DNA of 64,000 nt from positions 62,001-126,000 of the forward strand of contig JAFPUM010000061.1 of NCBI GenBank assembly GCA_017395425.1. Direction: 5' to 3'. This DNA is from Clostridia bacterium. Its GTDB lineage: Bacteria; Bacillota; Clostridia; Oscillospirales; Acutalibacteraceae. Position 1 is the first letter of the stretch. Each line of letters opens with the position of its first letter. Position numbers and translations under genes: made by a program. Positions 53,869-63,814 of the stretch are shown here, one piece after another. A model generated the notes under the pieces. That model did not search any database. It had not been told where the DNA came from and saw only the letters and a list, made by a program, of their open reading frames with translations.

Positions 53869-56103
53869 TTGCCCGATTGGGAGAACGCCAAAAACAGAGC
53901 GGTGGAAGAAATCGAGGGAACAGTCGAAGAGATCACCTTCCGCAATGAGCAGAGCGGATTCACGGTCATGGAACTCGATGTAGAAGGCGACCCCGTGATA
54001 GCGGTGGGAGCATTGCCGCCCGTCAATGTCGGCGAAGAGGTTCATCTGTACGGTCACTGGACTTCCCATCCGAAGTTTGGGCGGCAGTTTGCCGCCGACA
54101 GCCTCGAAACCACCCTGCCGTCAGGCGCAACCGCTATCCTGCGCTATCTATCCTCCGGGGCGGTCAAGGGCATCGGACCCTCCACGGCAGCTAAAATCGT
54201 GGAGGCTTTCGGTGAACGCACACTCGATATCATCGAAAACCAGCCCCTCCGTCTGGCGGAGATTCGGGGTATTTCCAAAACCAAAGCGCAGCAGATTTCC
54301 GACGATTTCCGGGCGCATTTCGGATTGCGCGAAGCCATGAATTTTCTGGGGCAGTATAAAATCCTCCCGCAGGAGGCACTGGCTGTTTGGAAACGTTTCG
54401 GAACAGGCTGCATTGACATGATCCGTGAAGACCCGTATCTTCTTTGCGCCGAAGGACTTCCTATCGGTTTTGAACGGGCGGACGCGATTGCGTTAGGCAT
54501 GGAAAAGGCACGCGACAGCAGCCGTCGGATTTCAGCCGGTCTGACCTATGTGCTGACCCACAACCTCGGCAACGGTCACACCTGTCTTCCCCGCGAGAAA
54601 CTTATCAATGTAGCCGCACAACTGCTGGAACTGGAACGTGATCCCGTGGCAGAAGAATTGGAAGCCGCCGTAGACGACGGAGAATTCATGGAAGACGAAT
54701 GGAACAACACGCCCTTTGTCTTTCTGCCGACGCTGTATCAGGCGGAACTGTACGTCGCCGGACGTATTACCACTATGTCCATGTGTCCCGCAGAGCCGAT
54801 CAAAAATTATGCCCGCCAGATGGATTTGATTGAAAGCATGACCGGCATTGCCTATAATGCCCGGCAAACCGAAGCCATTGACGCCGCTATGAACAAGGGG
54901 CTTCTGGTACTGACCGGCGGTCCCGGCACCGGTAAGACTACCACGCTCAACGCAATCATCCAGCTGCTCGAAATGTATGGGCACAAGGTGGCGATTGCCG
55001 CTCCCACGGGTCGCGCCGCCAAGCGCATTACCGAGATTACGGGGCATGAAGCCAAAACCATTCACCGTCTTCTGGAAGTGGAATGGGGGGAAAACGATAC
55101 CCAGTCCTTTGCCCGCAACGACAAAAATCCCCTCGACTGCGACGCATTGATTGTGGACGAGCTGTCCATGACCGATATCCTGCTGTTTCAGAGTCTGCTG
55201 CGGGCGGTGAAATTCGGCTGCCGTCTGGTGCTGGTGGGAGACAGCGACCAGCTCCCGAGTGTGGGCGCCGGGAACGTATTGGGCGACCTCATTCAGTCGG
55301 GACGGGTGCCGGTGGTACAGCTCACCGAGGTATTCCGTCAGGCGCAGAAAAGCGCCATTGTCATGAACGCCCATCGCATTGTGGGCGGTGAAATGCCCCA
55401 GCTTGACCTGCTGGACAACGATTTCTTTTTTCTGCCGCTGCGGGAAAAGGACGCTATCGCCAAAATGATCAGCGATCTGTGCTTTCAGCGTCTGCCGGAT
55501 GCCTATGGCTTTCACCCCCTCCGGGATATTCAGGTACTGTGTCCCGGTCGCAAAGGCGAATTGGGAACGGTGGCACTCAATCAGATTTTACAGCAGCGGT
55601 TCAACCCCTCTCATCAGAAACGCTCCGAACTGAAACTCAACGGCGTCACCTTCCGGCAGGGAGATAAGATCATGCAGGTCAAAAACAATTACAACGTGGA
55701 ATGGACACGCGACGACGGCACCGAAGGAACCGGGATTTACAACGGCGACGTGGGAATGCTGGAGGAAATCGACCGGCTTCGCGGCACCCTCAAGGTGCGG
55801 TTTGACGACCGCGTGGCACTCTATTCCGTGGACAACGCTGATGAACTCGAACACGCCTACGCCATTACGGTTCATAAAAGCCAGGGCAGCGAATTTCCCG
55901 CTGTGATCATTCCCATGTACCCGATGGCGCCTCAGCTCTGCTACCGGAATCTGCTGTATACCGCCGTCACCCGCGCCAAAAAAATTCTGATTATGGTGGG
56001 ACACAAGCAAATCGCCCTGCAAATGACGCGCAATCAGAAAAAGACATTGCGGTATTCGGCGTTAAGCGTCTTTTTACAGCGCGATTTAACAGACAATCCT
56101 TAA
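53869..56103 (+). CDS. recD2: RecD2-type ATP-dependent 5'-3' DNA helicase
   Basis: 744 residues. An N-terminal OB-like part (about 8-85), a helix-hairpin-helix region (about 95-200, GIGPSTAAKIVEAFG and IRGISKTKAQQI), then a superfamily 1B motor: LTGGPGTGKTTT (near 350), LIVDELSMTD, VLVGDSDQLPSVGAG, VFRQ and HKSQGSEFPAVI. RecD2 is the RecBC-free relative of RecD and acts in repair and fork restart. TTG 53869 is preferred because GGAGG lies 8 bases upstream; the open frame to 53821 enters the terminator region. It is followed by comF after 25 bases. Confidence 0.94.
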   Translation: MPDWENAKNRAVEEIEGTVEEITFRNEQSGFTVMELDVEGDPVIAVGALPPVNVGEEVHLYGHWTSHPKFGRQFAADSLETTLPSGATAILRYLSSGAVKGIGPSTAAKIVEAFGERTLDIIENQPLRLAEIRGISKTKAQQISDDFRAHFGLREAMNFLGQYKILPQEALAVWKRFGTGCIDMIREDPYLLCAEGLPIGFERADAIALGMEKARDSSRRISAGLTYVLTHNLGNGHTCLPREKLINVAAQLLELERDPVAEELEAAVDDGEFMEDEWNNTPFVFLPTLYQAELYVAGRITTMSMCPAEPIKNYARQMDLIESMTGIAYNARQTEAIDAAMNKGLLVLTGGPGTGKTTTLNAIIQLLEMYGHKVAIAAPTGRAAKRITEITGHEAKTIHRLLEVEWGENDTQSFARNDKNPLDCDALIVDELSMTDILLFQSLLRAVKFGCRLVLVGDSDQLPSVGAGNVLGDLIQSGRVPVVQLTEVFRQAQKSAIVMNAHRIVGGEMPQLDLLDNDFFFLPLREKDAIAKMISDLCFQRLPDAYGFHPLRDIQVLCPGRKGELGTVALNQILQQRFNPSHQKRSELKLNGVTFRQGDKIMQVKNNYNVEWTRDDGTEGTGIYNGDVGMLEEIDRLRGTLKVRFDDRVALYSVDNADELEHAYAITVHKSQGSEFPAVIIPMYPMAPQLCYRNLLYTAVTRAKKILIMVGHKQIALQMTRNQKKTLRYSALSVFLQRDLTDNP

Positions 56104-56128
56104 CAATGAATAAGACGGGATATATTCA

Positions 56129-56848
56129 ATGGAACTGTGGAAACACCCAATAGAAAACCTGCTCAATCTGATTTTTCCCCCAAGATGTCCGATGTGCGGA
56201 GAACTGCTCTGTCACGGTGAACATATATGCAGCAGGTGTATCAATGAAACGGAATTCATCTGCCATCCCATCTGTCGCCAATGCGGACGACCGTGGGGAC
56301 GCTGCCGCTGCGGAACGGAATCGTCCCCGTTCTTCTTCACCCGCAATATCTCTCCGCTGATCTATTCCAAAGCCGCCAGAAGCGGCATTCATCGCATGAA
56401 ATTTCACAACTCGCCGTCGTCCTGCACCTATTTCGGCAAGCTGATGGCACTGGCTGTGCGAACGGAATATCTTGATGCGGGTATCCCCATTGACTGTGTG
56501 ATGGGCGTGCCGATGTATTGCGATGATGAGCGAAGGCGGGGTTACAATCAGGCAAATCTTCTGGCGAAAATCGTCGCTTCGGAACTGAATCTTCCCTGTT
56601 TTTCCCGCGTTCTGACCAAGTATCGAAAAAATGAAAACCAGCACACGCTTTCTTACGCCGAACGGCAGAAAAATATCCGGAATGTGTTCCGTGTGGCACA
56701 TCCAAAGAAAATAACAGATAAAACCGTACTTCTATGTGACGATGTGATCACTTCCGGCAGCACCCTGAACGAATGCGCACGAATTCTGCTGGAGGCGGGC
56801 GCCGGAGCAGTCTATTGTGTGACGGCTACGACTGCTGTTCAATCCTGA
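56129..56848 (+). CDS. comFC: ComF family phosphoribosyltransferase-like protein
   Basis: 239 residues. Four Cys pairs in the N-terminal part (CPMCGELLC, CSRC, CRQCGRPWGRCRC) suggest a zinc ribbon, followed by a type I PRTase fold with the PRPP loop VLLCDDVITSGST (near 201-213) and the ERRRGYNQA motif. ComFC is needed for DNA uptake in Bacillus; in other bacteria it may serve DNA metabolism. The recD2-comF order fits a DNA-handling unit. No late competence genes adjoin. Confidence 0.92.
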   Translation: MELWKHPIENLLNLIFPPRCPMCGELLCHGEHICSRCINETEFICHPICRQCGRPWGRCRCGTESSPFFFTRNISPLIYSKAARSGIHRMKFHNSPSSCTYFGKLMALAVRTEYLDAGIPIDCVMGVPMYCDDERRRGYNQANLLAKIVASELNLPCFSRVLTKYRKNENQHTLSYAERQKNIRNVFRVAHPKKITDKTVLLCDDVITSGSTLNECARILLEAGAGAVYCVTATTAVQS

Positions 56849-56878
56849 CAGGAAATCAAAAATTCACATAAAAAACTA

Positions 56879-56907
56879 TTGCAAGTATCATCGATCTTTG
56901 CTATAAT
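56879..56907 (+). promoter_or_regulatory. Promoter of glyA
   Basis: TTGCAA-17-TATAAT, about 55 bases before the start. The leader is too short for a glycine riboswitch. Confidence 0.82.
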
Positions 56908-56962
56908 CAAAAGGTCACTTATCTTTACAAAAGAAAAATCCCCTGAAAGGAAGTTTTACCCT

Positions 56963-58216
56963 ATGTACGCAGATATGCTTGATTCCATCGGTTTTCTGAA
57001 TGCCTATGACAGCGACGTAGCCGCCGCCATGGGTGATGAACTGGCTCGCCAGAAAAGAAATCTCGAACTCATCGCTTCCGAAAACCTTGTTTCCCCCGCT
57101 GTGATGGCGGCGATGGGCAGTGTGCTTACCAACAAATACGCCGAAGGCTATCCGGGCAAGCGTTACTACGGCGGCTGCCAGTGTGTGGACGTGGTGGAGG
57201 AAATCGCCCGCAAGAGAGCCTGTGAGCTGTTCGGCGCTCAGCACGCCAACGTCCAGCCCCATTCCGGCGCACAGGCGAACACCGCCGTGTATTTTGCCCT
57301 GCTCGAACCCGGCGACACCGTCATGGGCATGAATCTCGCCGAGGGCGGTCATCTGACCCACGGTTCCCCTGTGAATCTGTCCGGCAAGTATTTCAACTTC
57401 GTCGCTTACGGCGTGGACGGTGAGACCGGGCGCATTGATTACGACAAACTCTATGAAACCGCCAAGCAGGTCAAGCCCAGAATGATCGTCGCTGGCGCAA
57501 GTGCCTATCCCCGCGCTATCGATTTCGCCAAGTTCAGCGAGATCGCCAAGGAAGTCGGCGCATATCTCATGGTCGATATGGCGCACATCGCCGGTCTGGT
57601 CGCCGCAGGTATGCACCAGAATCCCGTCGAGTATGCCGACATCGTCACCACCACCACTCACAAGACCCTTCGCGGCCCGCGCGGCGGCATGATTCTCTGC
57701 CGTGAGGAATACGCCAAGGCAATCGACAAGGCAATCTTCCCCGGCACACAGGGCGGTCCCCTCATGCACACCATCGCTGCCAAGGCGGTTTGTCTCGGCG
57801 AAGCGCTCAAGCCCGAATTCAAGGCATACGGCAAGCAGATTGTCGCCAACGCAGCTGCTATGGCGGAAGAATTCGACGCGCGCGGCGTGAAGATGGTTTC
57901 GGGCGGTACGGACAACCATCTCATTCTGCTCGACCTGCGCGGCACCGGCATCACCGGCAAGGAACTGGAACGCCGTCTGGACGACGTCTACATCACCGCC
58001 AACAAGAACACCATTCCCAATGAACCCCTCAGCCCGTTTGTGACCAGCGGCGTGCGTCTGGGCACTCCCGCCGTCACCACACGCGGTCTGGTCGAGAAGG
58101 ACATGAAGAAGATCGCCGAGTACATTTCCCTCGCTATTACCGATTTTGATAACAGCGCCGACGCAATCCGCGCGGGCGTAACCGAGCTGCTCGAAGCCTA
58201 TCCGCTCTACGAATAA
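56963..58216 (+). CDS. glyA: Serine hydroxymethyltransferase
   Basis: Converts serine and tetrahydrofolate to glycine and 5,10-methylene-THF with PLP. 417 residues, typical. [56 protein letters not shown] and the PLP-lysine motif [14 protein letters not shown] (Lys near 234) are intact. The start at 56963 (AAAGGAAG upstream) begins [11 protein letters not shown]; the frame to 56879 runs through the promoter. Monocistronic, ended by a strong hairpin. Together with glyS it touches glycine supply and use, but the two genes are not linked. Confidence 0.98.
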   Translation: MYADMLDSIGFLNAYDSDVAAAMGDELARQKRNLELIASENLVSPAVMAAMGSVLTNKYAEGYPGKRYYGGCQCVDVVEEIARKRACELFGAQHANVQPHSGAQANTAVYFALLEPGDTVMGMNLAEGGHLTHGSPVNLSGKYFNFVAYGVDGETGRIDYDKLYETAKQVKPRMIVAGASAYPRAIDFAKFSEIAKEVGAYLMVDMAHIAGLVAAGMHQNPVEYADIVTTTTHKTLRGPRGGMILCREEYAKAIDKAIFPGTQGGPLMHTIAAKAVCLGEALKPEFKAYGKQIVANAAAMAEEFDARGVKMVSGGTDNHLILLDLRGTGITGKELERRLDDVYITANKNTIPNEPLSPFVTSGVRLGTPAVTTRGLVEKDMKKIAEYISLAITDFDNSADAIRAGVTELLEAYPLYE

Positions 58217-58257
58217 TGCAGTCGGAACAATTCACTCTGTAAACTGGTGACAATCAA

Positions 58258-58315
58258 TAAAACGCCGCGCCCATGTCGGGATTTGTTGCAAATTCTGACA
58301 TGGGCGCGGTGTTTA
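58258..58315. terminator. Bidirectional terminator between glyA and the Cys-rich gene
   Basis: AACGCCGCGCCCATGTC pairs with GACATGGGCGCGGTGTT (one mismatch), flanked by A- and T-rich tails. Confidence 0.88.
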
Positions 58316-58322
58316 TTTGTTA

Positions 58323-58544
58323 TCATGGATGGAATCGTCGGGAGTAAATATACTCTGTCTGGAAATCATCGCAAAGTGAATGGGAAGACGTTTCTATATT
58401 GTGACATTTACATATATCTTTGATACTGTCTTCATAAACTGTGTCTCCCGTGGAAAAATCGTATTGTTTCACAGCCTCCCCGCACCAATATTGGCAGAGA
58501 GCGCAGCATCTTCCGCCTTGAAAAGAATTTGTCATTATTTGCAT
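58323..58544 (-). CDS. Small Cys-rich protein, 73 residues
   Basis: Not recognised. Eight cysteines in 73 residues, grouped as GGRCCALCQYWCGE and ICKCHN plus a late LCDDF, suggest zinc or metal binding. The start at 58544 has GGGAGG 6 bases upstream; an ATG three codons later is possible. It is transcribed away from an XRE-type regulator with a perfect inverted repeat between them, so it may be that regulator's target. Known small Cys-rich proteins of this shape are often stress- or metal-related, but nothing more can be said. Confidence 0.7.
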   Translation of the reverse strand: MQIMTNSFQGGRCCALCQYWCGEAVKQYDFSTGDTVYEDSIKDICKCHNIETSSHSLCDDFQTEYIYSRRFHP

Positions 58545-58576
58545 CGTATTCCTCCCGCATAAATTTATCATTACAG

Positions 58577-58603
58577 CCTCAGTATATTTATAATATACTA
58601 AGG
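58577..58603. promoter_or_regulatory. Candidate operator between the Cys-rich gene and the XRE regulator
   Basis: AGTATAT-TTATA-ATATACT (58581-58599), a perfect 7-bp inverted repeat extended by CCT/AGG on the flanks. Confidence 0.6.
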
Positions 58604-58675
58604 TATGCCTGAAAAGTCAAGTTATATTTTACAATAGTATATAGATATTTGACTTTCAGAAAGAAGTAAATAACC

Positions 58676-58966
58676 ATGTTTGAAGAGATCCTTAAGGAAT
58701 TACGATTAAATAGGGGACTTAATCAGGTACAGTTAGCAGAAGAACTGTTTGTCACGAAACAAACAGTTTCTAATTGGGAAAATGGATATCTTATGCCTTC
58801 GGTTGATTTGTTGATGAGAATCGCCAAATACTTTTCCGTCAGTACGGACTATCTGCTGGGGCTGGACGACAGGCGGTATCTTGAAACCACAGGCCTGACT
58901 GACAAACAAATCACGCATATTCAGATGATTATTGACGATATTCTGGGAGACAAAGGAGAAAAATAA
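58676..58966 (+). CDS. XRE family HTH regulator
   Basis: 96 residues. The HTH covers about 5-60 (LRLNRGLNQVQLAEELFVTK, then QTVSNWENGYLMPSVDLL and FSVSTDYLLGLDD), the Cro/CI-type fold common in Firmicutes regulators. AGAAAG lies before the ATG. The divergent Cys-rich gene and the inverted repeat at 58581-58599 are its likely target. A strong terminator follows. Confidence 0.93.
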   Translation: MFEEILKELRLNRGLNQVQLAEELFVTKQTVSNWENGYLMPSVDLLMRIAKYFSVSTDYLLGLDDRRYLETTGLTDKQITHIQMIIDDILGDKGEK

Positions 58967-59022
58967 TCACAGAACCCGCATGAGAGATTGGAAAAATCCC
59001 CCATGCGGGTTCTGTGATTTTT
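58965..59022. terminator. Bidirectional terminator after the XRE gene
   Basis: AATCACAGAACCCGCATG pairs perfectly with its complement at 59002-59019; T5 follows, and the A-run in front serves the opposing Rpn fragment. Confidence 0.92.
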
Positions 59023-59044
59023 GAACATTACGCTATGAAAAAAA

Positions 59045-59389
59045 TTATTCACCAAGTAATTCCTTAATCTGTTCCTCCGTAAAACCTTTTTGACGCCACA
59101 TCTCCATTAATTCATTTTTAACCTCCGCTCTGCCCTCCGCTCTGCCTTCTGCTCTGCCTTTGCGTGTTGCATTGCCGATGGCAGTTGCCTCATCGTGCAA
59201 ACGCTTCTCGCGGTAATAAGCATCACGCCGAACCTGTTCGTCAGCGCTGAGCTGCCGCAGCATGACAATCGTCTCCTTCACTTCCGGAATCATGGTTCTC
59301 TGCTGAAGTTCCATCAATTCTCCCTCCGTTTCCGCGTCGATCAGATGGAGCCAGTCCTCCATTGCCTGATTCTTTCTGACGTTGTCCAA
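59045..59389 (-). pseudogene. Rpn family C-terminal fragment (copy 3, truncated)
   Basis: 114 residues matching only the C-terminal half of Rpn proteins: MEDWLHLIDAETEGELMEL, the IVMLRQLSADEQ region, a GRAE repeat of 12-bp units and the helical tail WRQKGFTEEQIKELLGE. The catalytic D and ExQ part is missing. Upstream the same frame stays open (through LANEKLDNV) until it meets the edge of an inverted-repeat element near 59419, so the gene was probably cut there. A TTG at 59389 could still start a short protein, but no good ribosome site is seen. Confidence 0.75.
59123..59160 (-). repeat. 12-bp in-frame repeat in the Rpn fragment
   Basis: About three units coding GRAE, the counterpart of the repeats in the other two Rpn genes. 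Confidence 0.75.
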
Positions 59390-59418
59390 TTTTTCATTTG
59401 CAAGACATATTACCGCTT

Positions 59419-59516
59419 AGGCTCTGTTGAAAAATAAGTTGAACATTTCTCGGAAATCAATCCCGATTATACGATGCTTGTCGAGGATTTCTGTTCAAGT
59501 TATTTCATGACAGTTC
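59419..59516. mobile_element. Possible short inverted-repeat element or IS remnant
   Basis: The 20-base arms 59426-59445 and 59492-59511 match as inverted repeats at 15 of 20 positions and share the inner TTGAACA. The sequence between has no reading frame. The left edge truncates the Rpn fragment, and the right arm contains the stop codon of the glycosyltransferase gene. The GGCTCTGTTGAAAAA edge resembles insertion-sequence ends, but I cannot name a family. Confidence 0.5.
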
Positions 59517-60566
59517 CTTAAAAATCAGTTTCTTCTGTATGACATAATTAAAAACAAACAGTGTGCAGTCCACAATGATTTTGATGAGCAGTTCCGGCCA
59601 ATGCAGGAGACCGTAGAGCCAATCCACCGCGTTGGCGGAAATCAGCATGACAACCACCGCCAAAGCAAAATATTTCACAGCCGTAGAACCCAGATTCCCT
59701 TTTTTGCGGAAGACGATCTCTTTATTGATGGTGAAATTGACAGTGCAGGACACCACACGCGCCAGTATCGTAGCAAGCTGAATGCGATAGACAAAATCAT
59801 CCGGCAGTACCAGTTTTGCCAGCACCGTGAAGCACAGCAGATCTACTGCCATGCTGGCGGCAGATGACAGGAAATAGGTCAGGAACCGCCGACAGATCAG
59901 CCAGTAGATTTTGACCGAATCCACGACAGGTCGGAAATGGGAGCTGTCGTTTTCGTCAATATATACCGTTTCAATCGGAATCTCATACAGTTCAATCTTC
60001 CGCTGACGGCATTCGATGAGCATATTCATCTCATATTCGTACCGCTCGCCGTCGATTTCCAGCATGACCGGCAGAAGCGCCGCCGGAATGCCGCGCAGCC
60101 CGGTCTGGGTATCCATCAGCTTCTGCCCGAAAAACAGGGCAAACACATGGGACGTCAGCCGGTTGCCATAGGCGGAACGGGGCGGAATATTGGGTGCGTG
60201 GAAATCGCGCGAACCGAGAATCACCCGGTTATCGTTCTCCGTGATCGCCTGCGCGATATGCAGCACGTCATTGAGTTTGTGCTGACCGTCCGCGTCCACC
60301 GTGACAATGCCGTCACACTTCGGAAAATGCTTCATGACAAACGCCATGCCGGTTTTGAGCGCTCTGCCCTTGCCCTGATTGACTTTGTGCGTGAGTACCC
60401 GGCATTTGTCCATTCTGCCAATGGCGGCAAACTTCTTGCGGAACTTGGCGGAGCTGCCGTCATTGATGACGATGATCTGCATAAAATCCTCTTTTGCCAG
60501 CGCCGCAACATAATCTATCAGCGATTTGTCCGGATTGAGGGAGGGAATCATCACAATAATATTCAT
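59505..60566 (-). CDS. GT2 glycosyltransferase fused to a GtrA-like membrane domain
   Basis: 353 residues. An N-terminal DPM1-like GT-A domain (about 1-225) with VMIPSLNPD, VINDGSS, NQGKGRALKTG and VTVDADGQH (DxD). Four hydrophobic helices follow (about 230-353) with the GtrA pattern (FTINKEIVFRKKG). Such proteins load a lipid carrier with a sugar (GT) and may flip or hold it (GtrA); here both are in one chain. No strong ribosome site is seen before the ATG. The stop codon lies inside the right arm of the adjoining inverted-repeat element. Confidence 0.9.
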   Translation of the reverse strand: MNIIVMIPSLNPDKSLIDYVAALAKEDFMQIIVINDGSSAKFRKKFAAIGRMDKCRVLTHKVNQGKGRALKTGMAFVMKHFPKCDGIVTVDADGQHKLNDVLHIAQAITENDNRVILGSRDFHAPNIPPRSAYGNRLTSHVFALFFGQKLMDTQTGLRGIPAALLPVMLEIDGERYEYEMNMLIECRQRKIELYEIPIETVYIDENDSSHFRPVVDSVKIYWLICRRFLTYFLSSAASMAVDLLCFTVLAKLVLPDDFVYRIQLATILARVVSCTVNFTINKEIVFRKKGNLGSTAVKYFALAVVVMLISANAVDWLYGLLHWPELLIKIIVDCTLFVFNYVIQKKLIFKELS

Positions 60567-60655
60567 ACTAAAATCTCACAATCATGATAAAATTCTATCG
60601 CTTTTATCACGTTATCTCCAAATAACACGCCATTTGCCAAACGACCACTGTTACA

Positions 60656-62467
<1,812 letters not shown>

Positions 62468-62534
62468 TGTTTGTTACACCTCATTGTGATTGATGGTTGA
62501 TTTTGGTGCGCCTTTCCGGCGGCAGCACCTACGG

Positions 62535-62846
62535 CTAATCCCGCTGTCTGACCGGTCTTTTCCGGCGTCTGGCGCGTCTGGCTTTTTTAACGGCTTCATC
62601 CCGCCGCAGCGCCAATACCACGCAGATGACCGCTACACCCAGATCGGTGAGAATCAGGGCGGCAGTATCAAACGTCACAGACGCTCTTACGACCAGAATC
62701 AGAATCAGCTGTATCATGGCAAAAAGCGCAAAAATCGCCACCGTCACCAGTCCCGCCAGCACATAGCGGTCGGTATGACGTATCTTACGGCTGAGTCTTT
62801 TGAGACGGTTGGTCAGTTGTTGAATATAAGAAGTCAATGATTCCAT
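62535..62846 (-). CDS. Small membrane protein, 103 residues
   Basis: Not recognised. Basic N-terminus, two membrane helices (about 29-53 and 63-82) and a very basic tail (RRDEAVKKARRARRRKRPVRQRD split). GGAGG lies 7 bases before the ATG. Together with the next gene it forms a short minus-strand cluster upstream of lepA. Confidence 0.75.
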   Translation of the reverse strand: MESLTSYIQQLTNRLKRLSRKIRHTDRYVLAGLVTVAIFALFAMIQLILILVVRASVTFDTAALILTDLGVAVICVVLALRRDEAVKKARRARRRKRPVRQRD

Positions 62847-62884
62847 AAGGATGCCTCCGGGTAGTAATCATGTAAGGAAAAACA

Positions 62885-63712
62885 TCAGTATTTTTTCAGC
62901 CCGCGGTAGTACTTGTCGGGCAGCAGTCGGTTGCGGGAACGCAGTGAATCCGAACCGCCCGTGCTGTAACGCCGACGGCTGCCGGGCGATACATTGAGTT
63001 TGGGCGTGCGAAGACTGATAATAACCGAGAAAATATACACCACCGCCGAAATGATGAAAATCCACGCGATAAGTCCGATGAGCAGTGAAGACGCATTGGC
63101 ATTGGTGCGGGATTTGGCATAGGCGATGAGCATAGGGTCGTCAGTAGAGGAAAACAAATCCAGATCGTTATCGTTTTCATACCCCGTGACAATGCCTGCG
63201 CCGCCGTCCGAGACCGGTTCTGACTCGGCGGGTTCCGATGTCAACTCTCCGTCACCCACAACCAGTGTGTATTTTGCCACTTTGGTTTCCTTATTGTTGG
63301 CTTCCACCGTGGCGGTAATCGTAACCACGCCGCTTTTCAGTCCCACTACTTTGACCGCGCGGTTATCCACCTGCGTAACGGTAGCAATGGATTTATCCGA
63401 AGAGTCAAAGGTGGTGGAAAACCGATAGCCCATATCCTTGACGGTGAGGTAGAGCGTGGTAGATTTTCCAACCGCGATGCGCTTGGTATTGGCGTCGGAA
63501 AAGCCGGCGGTTCCCAGCGTTTCCTGCGGATTGGAAGAGACAATGTCCTCCGGCACGCTGTCGTCACTGGGTGGAGATATGGAAGACGACGGGTTCGATG
63601 ACAGAGAGGATGATGTGTCCGGCGACGCCGCCACAGAAATCCCCCACCAGCCCACCGCGCAGATCACAGCCGCCATCAGTGCCGCGGCGCACTTGCCCGG
63701 TTTGCCCTTCAA
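62885..63712 (-). CDS. Secreted/membrane protein with Big-2-like Ig domain
   Basis: 275 residues from a TTG start with GAGGTG upstream. Signal segment (about 8-28), a Ser/Pro-rich linker, a Big_2-like domain (about 70-145, with the typical RIAVGKSTTLYLT and SGVVTITATVEA strands), an acidic linker, one membrane helix (about 205-230) and a short basic cytoplasmic tail. The domain is extracytoplasmic and probably binds wall or partner proteins. Function unknown. Confidence 0.8.
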   Translation of the reverse strand: MKGKPGKCAAALMAAVICAVGWWGISVAASPDTSSSLSSNPSSSISPPSDDSVPEDIVSSNPQETLGTAGFSDANTKRIAVGKSTTLYLTVKDMGYRFSTTFDSSDKSIATVTQVDNRAVKVVGLKSGVVTITATVEANNKETKVAKYTLVVGDGELTSEPAESEPVSDGGAGIVTGYENDNDLDLFSSTDDPMLIAYAKSRTNANASSLLIGLIAWIFIISAVVYIFSVIISLRTPKLNVSPGSRRRYSTGGSDSLRSRNRLLPDKYYRGLKKY

Positions 63713-63814
63713 GAGAATCACCTCATTCTATGATTTCAATTCATTATAACAAATGAATTTGGGGATTGCAAGATTTTTACGTGTTTTTTCAGGGAATTCC
63801 CATTCCAATACGCC

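Noticed and set aside
56908-56962. Glycine riboswitch in front of glyA
   Set aside because: The leader of about 50 bases is too short and has none of the aptamer motifs.
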